Shown here: positions 56,581-64,000 of the stretch, in pieces
Layout: every line of letters starts with the position of its first letter
How positions within the stretch are numbered: the stretch's first letter is position 1
Assembly (NCBI GenBank): GCA_016081115.2
Contig: JABTTQ020002621.1
Coordinates: 744,001-808,000, forward strand
Direction: 5' to 3'
Source: Rehmannia glutinosa
Taxonomy: Eukaryota > Streptophyta > Magnoliopsida > Lamiales > Orobanchaceae
Length of the DNA: 64,000 nt
Position numbers and translations under genes: made by a program
The notes under the pieces: generated by a model
Databases searched by the model: none
The model's input: only the letters and a program-made list of their open reading frames with translations
Told to the model about the DNA's origin: nothing

Positions 56581-57685
56581 TGTGTTATTTTTATAATTTA
56601 ATGGTATCTTACAAATCTACTTACATTTCAAATCATTAACATCAAATTATTTTCTTACATCAAAATTCTTCAATTCAAAAAGCATGATATTTTTTTGTGT
56701 TTAAGTTATAAGTTATATTTGATATTCTTCCACGGTATCGTAATTTAAATACTCGTTAGAGCACTCTTTTGAAAAGTTTACACGCAAATGGAACAATTAA
56801 CATATTAATTCATATTTCTAAGCTTTAATCGATAAGTTCCATTATAATACAGAATGTAGGATCCTAAAGTAAAAAGTACATGAAAAGAGATTGACTGTTT
56901 GAGTGAGCTTATAAATTGTGTAAAACACATGGCGGAAACTACCCTTTATGATAATAATGAAAAATTGTAATATATACAACTGAAAAAGAGATGGAAAAAA
57001 AAGACTTTGTGAACATATATGAATTAAATGTGGATTTGAAGCGTGGCCTACTTTATTAAAGTATAGTTTCCCTATTATGAATTTGCTAACGAGTTTTTTT
57101 TTTCTTTTCCCTAATAAAATTCGGCCATGTCATTGTAGAGAGTCAAATCGATGCCTCTTCACTGAAGAGTAATACCCGTGGCCACTGGACTAATCCCAGT
57201 GGTTGAATTTGCTAATGAGTTGAATACAATTCATTTTTGCAAGTCATCCCAAATATGATAATAGCAAATTCGAAAATTTTCCTTTCGGATTTTATTGATT
57301 TCTGTGAGAAAAAAGAAAATATGTTTGGTTTTTGTTTTCTGAATTTTTGTAATTTGAAAATGAAAATATATTTAGTTATAGTTTTTGAATGTATTTTTGA
57401 CATATTGTAGTGAAACATATTTGGTTATAATTTTTGAAATGTGTTTCCATATAAATCGGCATGGTTATAGTGAGAAATTGTTTAGTTGTATTTCCAAAAT
57501 CATAGTTCCATGAAAAATGAAAACTGAAAATGACTCCACCAGTCCACCACTGAGAACTTCCCTAAACAAACATAAACACATTTTCCGGATTAGTTGGAAA
57601 ATGGAAAATGGCACTTGAAAACACTACTAAATTCAAAAACTCCCACGTGTATTCTTATTCATATTGAACAATACAAATATATATA
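56581..57685. other. AT-rich non-coding, with a SINE-like scrap
   Basis: No gene is seen. 57115-57205 read on the minus strand has 'GTCCAGTGGCCACGGGTATT' and 'GGCATCGATTTGACTC', reminiscent of degraded A and B boxes of a tRNA-derived SINE. Confidence 0.4.
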
Positions 57686-58025
57686 GGGAATGTTTGCAAA
57701 AACTTCTGCTTTTAGAAGAAGTGATTTATTATAGCCGAAGTAGTAGTTGAGTATCAGAAGTTAGTAGTGTTTGAAAATAGAATTAAAAGTTGAGAATGAG
57801 AAGTTGAGAGTGTTTGGTGAAAAAATAGTAAAAGTAGTTATTTATTTGTAAAATTCAAACTAGAAGCAAAAGTGAGAATCTAAAGCACCCATTTCTCTCG
57901 CTTTTAGATTCGATTAAATAAACGTAAATTAGAAGCGAGTAAATTGATATATACAAACACTAAAAACTGCTTTTTTTAAGCAAAAAACTGAAAAGCACTT
58001 ATTTTAAGTGTTTGCAAACACTCCC
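57686..58025. mobile_element. MITE with GGGARTGTTTGCAAA ends
   Basis: The left end GGGAATGTTTGCAAAAACTT is matched inverted by GGGAGTGTTTGCAAACACTT at the right end. Interior AGAAG/CTTCT-rich. No clear target duplication. Confidence 0.65.
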
Positions 58026-58109
58026 ATAGTTTGCTTTCATTCCATCTTTCCCTACAAGTTTTATCTTTAAATTAGTTTAGGATATCATTTTATAAAGTGT
58101 TCAAGACTT

Positions 58110-58500
58110 TCTTTTTTTTTTTTTTTTTTTTTTTTTTGATAACTCAAGCTTCTGCGCTACGCCCGACTATGCCGAGACAGACTCCGGCTCCTCATTGCCG
58201 CCAAGGTAAACCGCTGGATGTGCACGCACGGGCCGTTGTTCGACGGGTCTGGCGACGTACAACCAGGTAAAGAGAACAATTATGTTCGACCCCCAATCTA
58301 CTAATAACGATCTCTCCCGAATCGAACCCACACGGATGCTATTCAAGATGTATGAGTTCCCACCAAATCTTCACTTTCGCATATGCCCAGGGAGCAATTT
58401 GATGGAGAAGGGATATGAACCCCGACCTCCACCCCACAAACAATTTGATGGAGCAGGGATTTGAATCGACTCCATCCCACAAGGCTAAGCCACCTGGTTC
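58110..58500 (-). mobile_element. Retroposon (SINE-like) with poly(A) tail, minus strand
   Basis: A run of about 27 T at 58110-58137 is the poly(A) tail of a minus-strand insertion. Its 5' part (about 58500 down) reads GGTGGCTTAGCCTTGTGGG with a later GATTCAAATCCC, resembling Pol III boxes. The body is GC-rich unlike its surroundings. The exact 5' end and target duplication are uncertain. Confidence 0.45.
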
Positions 58501-58661
58501 TTTCTTACTTTTCTTATGTGTGGCAAAATATACCAATTTTCCACAATACAAGGTACGCTACATGTGAGTTGTGACACCATTATATACTCTAGGAAAATTC
58601 TTTACCTCTGTAATACAAAACTCAAAGCTTCTGCAACACATCTCTAACATCAATTGATTAA

Positions 58662-58947
58662 GGGATAATTACAAAAACTACCCCTGAGATTTGGAGTAAT
58701 TACAAAAAAAAAAAAAAAGGATTTTAAGAATTACAAAAATCCCTTTGAGATTGGATTTTGTATTACACTTTACCCCTTCATATGCAAAAACATTTCAAAC
58801 ACTCCTTCAATAATTTTAAAAATATTACAGTTATCCCCTTACGTTGATAGCAAAATCAAACCTCAGAGGTTTTTTTGTAATTTTAAAACTTCTCTGAGTT
58901 TTTTTGTGATTACCCCAAACCTCAATCGTAGTTTTTGTAATTATCCC
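58662..58947. mobile_element. MULE-type MITE, 9-bp TSD
   Basis: The left end GGGATAATTACAAAAACTAC is repeated inverted at the right end. The duplication ATTGATTAA is perfect (58653-58661 and 58948-58956). Confidence 0.9.
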
Positions 58948-59134
58948 ATTGATTAATTGTGAAAGTTCACAAATATGTTAAACATCAAAAGTGAAAATGA
59001 ATCAGACCACAGCAAGGCAACATTCACTAATGATGTACATCATCTCCATTAACTGCAATAGACAATAAAAACTGAAGCTCTTAAAACTCTTTCTTTTATG
59101 GATACAATTGAAGAGGGGGTTTTCAACTGCAGTC

Positions 59135-59140
59135 TTTATT
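59135..59140 (-). terminator. Poly(A) signal for NDUFA13
   Basis: Minus-strand AATAAA 113 bp after the stop codon, a normal distance for a plant 3' UTR. Confidence 0.5.
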
Positions 59141-59252
59141 TAGAGACAAGGAGTCAAGCCAAAGGAAATTTAAGAAAGCTTGCAGGGAAGGAATGGTGTT
59201 TTTGCTGCATTCCATGTGCCACAACTGTGATTAAATTAAGGACCACAACAAT

Positions 59253-60429
59253 TTACCAGATATCAGGTCGGAGTTCCCCAGTCGCCGGAGGCATCCATCT
59301 TCCGGAGTGATAGACATTTTCACCCACTTTCCAACCCGGCACATCTTTCATGATTCGGGCCTCTTCCTCAAGATACTTCTTCCATTCTTTGTGAATCTGG
59401 AGAAGAAAATTGAAGAGACAATCAAATAGTGTATCGGTAATAAGGTAACTAAAATATGGGAGAATTACAAATATTGTCCTTGAGCTTTAGCCTAATTATC
59501 AAAAAGAAAACTCTTTTATCATTCCAGATATGCCCTTGACATTTGTTTCAATTTCCAAAATACACTTATTAAGGAGGGTAATTGTAAAACAACAAAGACC
59601 TCAAGGGTAAGGATGGCAACGGGGCGGGTCTGGGACGGGTTTGGCCAAACCCGGGGCCCGCCCCGCCAAGGAAAACCTAGGCTCGGGGGCCCGCCCCGCC
59701 CCGGTCTGGACCCGCGACCCGGCGGGTTGGACCCGCCAAACCCGTTTTGCTTCACTGAAGCAATACAGTAATTTATAAAACACCACTGTTTAATGACTTA
59801 CGTCTTCCTTGAGCTGATTCATTAGTAGTACAACTTTGTAACAGTGGGTGGGGGAATGTGAAATGGTGAAAGTGAATAGAGGTACCCATTAATCCTTTTC
59901 TTTTTTTTGTTTTTTTCAGTAAATCTGTGCTAATATTATGGTTTCAATATCTGGGTTACTTTTGTATTATTCTTACCAGACTTTAATAAGTATTGGTTGT
60001 ATGATTAATGACCTAACTAGTAACCTTACTAAAAAATTAAACTAAATGGAAATATAAAAAATGTATCTAAAAATATATTATATATAAAATATAAATTATG
60101 CGGGGCGGGTCCGATAAGACCCGTTACCCGTCCCGGACCCGGCGGGTCTAGGAAAATTGGACCCGGGACCCGGTAGACCGGGTTCAAACCCGCCCCGTCC
60201 GGGTTTGGACCCGCCCCATTGCCATCCCTACTCAAGGGGTATTTTGTAATTTCGAAAGATAATTGGATTTTTTTGTAATATGATTAAACCTCATAGGTAG
60301 TTTTATAAATTACACATAAAATATCGAAGAGGGTTTCAACCAAACTACAAGATTCACCTTTCATCTTCTTCAGCTTGAAGCATTGGCAATATAGCCCGGC
60401 GAGCAGCATATTTTTCTTCCTTCAATGCC
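59253..60429 (-). CDS. NDUFA13: NDUFA13/GRIM-19 complex I subunit, last two coding exons (frame break at junction)
   Basis: Two minus-strand exons. Exon 60429-60358 (72 bp, after TATAG, before GTGAAT) encodes A-L-K-E-E-K-Y-A-A-R-R-A-I-L-P and M-L-Q-A-E-E-D-E. Exon 59396-59253 (144 bp, after TTCTCCAG) encodes E-W-K-K-Y-L-E-E-E-A-R-I-M-K-D-V-P-G-W-K-V-G-E-N-V-Y and S-G-R-W-M-P-P-A-T-G-E-L-R-P-D-I-W, then TAA. This is the well-conserved C-terminal half of the B16.6 subunit of mitochondrial NADH dehydrogenase, an inner-membrane accessory subunit of the membrane arm of complex I. The first exon ends in phase 2 (AG of an Arg codon) but the next starts in the frame of a complete codon, one base short of the expected R-F-x-K-E-W. 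Read as spliced here it would stop soon after. The N-terminal membrane exon (about 70 residues) is not found up to 64000. The intron holds a hAT MITE. Confidence 0.85.
59608..60230. mobile_element. hAT MITE in the NDUFA13 intron
   Basis: The left end TAAGGATGGCAACGGGGCGG and the inverted right end TAGGGATGGCAATGGGGCGG are flanked by a perfect 8-bp duplication CTCAAGGG (59600-59607 and 60231-60238). GC-rich arms surround an AT-rich centre. Confidence 0.92.
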
Positions 60430-60647
60430 CTATATTGAGCAGAAAGCTTTCAGCAGAATGTTTTATTCCAGTGGTCAACAAAGTCAGACACATTTATGTC
60501 ATACTGTTAGAAAATAACACTAATATACCCAGTGACATTAGGGGCAAGAGTAAACACAAAAAGCAACTATATAAGAATCACTGAGCCATTACTCTAAAAG
60601 CAGGCAATAACAACTTTCTTATAAAATTCACATAACACAAACAAGAA
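60430..60647. other. Intron sequence upstream of the NDUFA13 exon, nothing else seen
   Basis: The region just upstream (in gene direction) of the exon at 60429 ends TTTCTGCTCAATATAG, a usable 3' splice site. No further exon is recognised here. Confidence 0.45.
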
Positions 60648-61055
60648 TACTGACAACATATGACATAAACTAACGGGCTAATTGCTAAATGCATATTGCG
60701 GGACGTCATGAATGATGAGTATCCTCCAGGTAAACTTGACTGCTATATCACATGCAATCATATCCAATAGAACACTCGCGGCATCAAGACTTTTAGAAAA
60801 TATAAATTAGAAAAAGATATTGACAACATGACATCTATCAAGGGCTAAATGCATCCAAGGGAACATCATAACCAAACGAACCCTCGCAGCATCGAGAGTT
60901 TAAGAGTATAAAGAATAGTGTAAAAACTGACATGTGACATATATCAAAGGTTATATGCATGAGTATGACGCCACTTTGGTCCGCCAAAGAAAAACTTGAC
61001 TGAAGCACACGCAATCATAATTCATATACAAAAGAAACCTGCATCAAGCGTGTGC
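60648..61055. repeat. Three degenerate tandem copies, about 110-170 bp
   Basis: Each copy has GACA(A/T)(C/G)-ATGACAT, a 'GGCTAAATGCAT'-like word and a 'CTCGC(G/A)GCATC(A/G)AGA' or 'CTGCATCAAGCG' word: copies start near 60650, 60820 and 60928. Followed by a 27-A run at 61056-61082. Confidence 0.6.
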
Positions 61056-61082
61056 AAAAAAAAAAAAAAAAAAAAAAAAAAA

Positions 61083-64000
61083 CACTAGACTACCTCAACT
61101 ACCCACCCAGGTTTCTATACGCCCCAAGTTACTTCACTCAGCGGAAAATTTGAAATATTTAACATTAATAAAAACTAATTATGATATTCAAAATTAATTG
61201 ATGAGCCCCAACACCATGCAAACTAATTATTTTGTATAAAGTGAGACGAAATCAGTATTTACCTCACAAGCTTACAACAAAGAAGTGAAAAAGTCAGGGG
61301 AGTTAATTCATGAACAACGAAGATAGTAGTACTCAATAGTAAACCCAAAACACTCGTAACTAAATTGAAAATTAAATTTGTTCCCATTAATTAAGCATTT
61401 AATTAACCAAATCATGATTAACGTCTAACGGTGTGTCATAAAAGCCTACATATAGATGAATTAGCAAACCTTCTACAATTCACGTTCAAGTTTGGTACTT
61501 CCATCAATTAACCTTGACTGGGCCCAAGGTATGGAATAATACTCAAAAACCAAATAAACCAATGTATCCATTCTTATAAACAAGATTTTTGACGTAATTA
61601 AGATTCTTTCTGGTTATCATCCACCCTTGACAAAGAAATTTTAAATCAAGCACCGTAAAAACCAAAAAATGATGTCAACAAGAATGATGGATCCTTTGTT
61701 CACTTTCAAAACAAATCCATATTATTAAATTGTATTCTAGTTTCTTCACAATTATCCAAGTAATTAGAATAAATAAGCCAAAACACAACCAATTAAATAC
61801 AAGTTTATCTAGACATCTCAGGTCAAAGGACTAACGTTGCACTATCCTAACAAAAAAGTTTCTTATTTGAAAATTGATAATTTTCAATAGGAAATTCTTA
61901 GCACAATGCTTGGTGACTCTTCCATAGGAACAGCTACATAGATGCACCAGTCTCACCGATGTCCATGAAGCAGGACATTCTCCCAATTGAGTACGCATGA
62001 TATGTGCAAGTTAATGTGAATCATTGACGTCCCAACCATGTTTTCTATGTCTTGTCATTTATTTTAGATCATGGCCATAAAAGCATTATTCATGAATCCA
62101 TAAAATGCGTAACCATGGCCCGTGCTATATGTGACTTAAATGAACTTTATCTAAATTTAATAGACGATTAAACAAAGATAATAATTCCTTTTCTCGATAT
62201 TGAACTAAAAATGATTGCTTATTGAAAGAGTAAAAAGGGCCATGTATTTTCTACTTAATGTTTCCAAGTTGTTGAGCGCATATTATTAAACTCGGGCATC
62301 AGATATGAAGCATCTCAGGCTCACAAATTGAGTATATGATTTTCGTAATGCTCTACACATTTGTCACCATTATTTCAAATTCTGCATTTATCACTAACTT
62401 TGAAGAACTTGAAAAAGATTTTGGAGCAAAAGACATGGGTTGTCCACAAAAACTAAGAGGAAGACAGATGAGAAAACAAAAATAGAAATGAAAAAAAAAA
62501 TGAACAAGGCATGTGACAAAGCAAATCTCAAACTAACTAACTAGAACTGGAACACCATACAAAAATTGCAGGAAAATTATCTGAAACGCAAATTGTTAAA
62601 ATTCCTGACCCAGCAATACAAAATAACTGGTATTTATCAACATTCATCAAGTGCCCTAAAACTTGTTTTGCTTGAGCAAGCGGCTATAACCGGATGCATA
62701 ACTCCTAGGTCATACATTCGTAGAAGGAAAATACGATGATACAAGCTATAGTAGAATTAAAGATTTAATTGAAGCAAAGTTAGACCAATTTATATTTATT
62801 CATCAGAATCTTCTACGATCATACTTAATATCCAAACCCAAGAGTATATCCAAAATATAACAAAAGCAAATGTGTCAATATTTCAACAAGGCATATGACC
62901 TAGCTCTACCTTTGTCATCATACTATGCTTTCTTGAAACTTTGAGATTACTAAGATTAGGTCATACAGAAAATCAACCAAATGAGTGATTACAATGGTTA
63001 GGCCATAGTGGAAGTCATAAATTAACCATGTCGTGAAGGCATATCTCACTAAAATTGACTCCTATTATGAGAAGAGTACAATTTTATATAAATGCAAACT
63101 GCAGTTATATCATTGAATGCTAACCTCTGATGCGCTATCCCAGAAAACTAAAATCACAGGCCATCAGCATCTAAAGCACGGGAAGCATGTGAACAAGCTG
63201 ATTTTTGTATAATTCTCTGAATTTTTGAATGAAGTGTGCCGAAATCCCTAGTGGCATCCGAAGCGTGTAAGAGTTATACCGGCTGGAAATTATGATTGCA
63301 CCAATTTTTAGGACAGGAGTTGACTGCGTATATAAGATATATCAAGCATAGACCCTGAAAATGATGTAATCCATGCACTTCTTCATTCTTTAGGTGGACC
63401 AAAACGAAATTTCTCAGGCATCAATTAAAATCAGCGGAAATTTAATAGGAAGCTTCAGATGATGCTAACTCTCTAAGGAAGAGATATTACGACGCTTCTG
63501 GTTAACAAAGATTATTCTAATACCTGAAGCAGTTGGCCATCTCTCTCCAAAAAAAGGCATGAAATCAAGCACTTCAACTTTCATAGGACATGAATGGACG
63601 AACTTTAAAAACAACGATGCAACCATTCTAACTCTCATTTTCTTTTACTATATAAGTGCTATAAACTTCTCCTAAATGAAGAACATTACTACCCAACCTA
63701 CTTACACAAAAAAAGGTTCCTCGCAATCCTTTCATCTTACAATCATGGCTCATGGTTAGATTTGTACAAGTTGAAGTCCATCAAGGAGGCATCTCTCTTC
63801 CTGCAACAATTCCAAGATTGTAAGTAGAGAACGACAGCAGCTAAAAAAGTAGGTGGGTGACAACCAACACATGTCCTTAGCTTAAGACCAAAATTCGACA
63901 TGTTAATTTCTACGGAACTCCGGAGCCTATGATAACCCTCATGGGGAAGAACTTTAAAGCAAAGCCAGTTTGCGACCAGTGACTTTGATCAGCTTTCGAC
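61083..64000. other. Non-coding as far as can be seen; probably intron or upstream of NDUFA13
   Basis: No open frame over 60 codons, no retroelement motif, no clean MITE ends. Base composition is less AT-extreme than the SPH spacers. If the NDUFA13 gene is complete, its first exon must be further right, so this would be a long intron. The last 250 bases have slightly higher GC content and short minus-strand open stretches but nothing recognisable. Confidence 0.4.

Overview
This window looks like a transposon-dense piece of a eudicot plant nuclear genome. The reasons are plant-type LTR retrotransposons with tRNA-iMet primer sites, a plant L1-type LINE, many MULE- and hAT-type miniature elements, and a small cluster of S-protein homologue (SPH, plant self-incompatibility S1 family) genes, which is a eudicot-typical family. 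I could not determine the species. Real host genes are sparse: one intact SPH gene (55545-55997), two broken SPH copies (47707-48182 and 51628-52088), and the last two coding exons of a mitochondrial complex I subunit gene, NDUFA13/GRIM-19 (59253-60429, minus strand).

Layout. 1-6125 is a minus-strand LINE interrupted by a 3 kb insertion, which itself carries a 1.46 kb solo LTR. 6593-8584 plus 23280-23425 is an old, diverged copy of the SPH-cluster spacer found at 50130-51085. It is split by several insertions, the largest being a 14.7 kb nest: a minus-strand LTR element without recognisable genes (8585-23279) containing a second, plus-strand copia-like element (9545-16949). That inner element carries a broken gag and a plant-transposon-type ORF in place of pol. 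24543-46703 is mostly four MULE-type elements with related terminal inverted repeats (called A, B, C and D here). A keeps a FAR1-type transposase remnant, B holds an F-box-like fragment, and C was opened by a Ty3/gypsy-like element that later received an opposite-strand solo LTR (TSD TACCT) and, inside that, a hAT MITE.

47400-56600 is the SPH cluster: three genes in the same direction spaced about 3.92 kb start to start, with shared core promoters, shared upstream repeats and duplicated spacer pieces, and with MULE, hAT and SINE insertions between them. 56600-64000 holds MITEs, SINE remnants and the NDUFA13 exons. Its 5' exons were not found and may lie beyond the window.

The most unusual signal is an array of nine short hairpins in each LTR of the inner copia-like element (10402-10682 and 16451-16731). 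Stems differ between hairpins but stay paired. Loops are 5 nt with consensus NTGGT. All four differences between the two LTR copies within these hairpins fall in loops. No tools were run; all alignments were made by eye, so boundaries of old elements are approximate.
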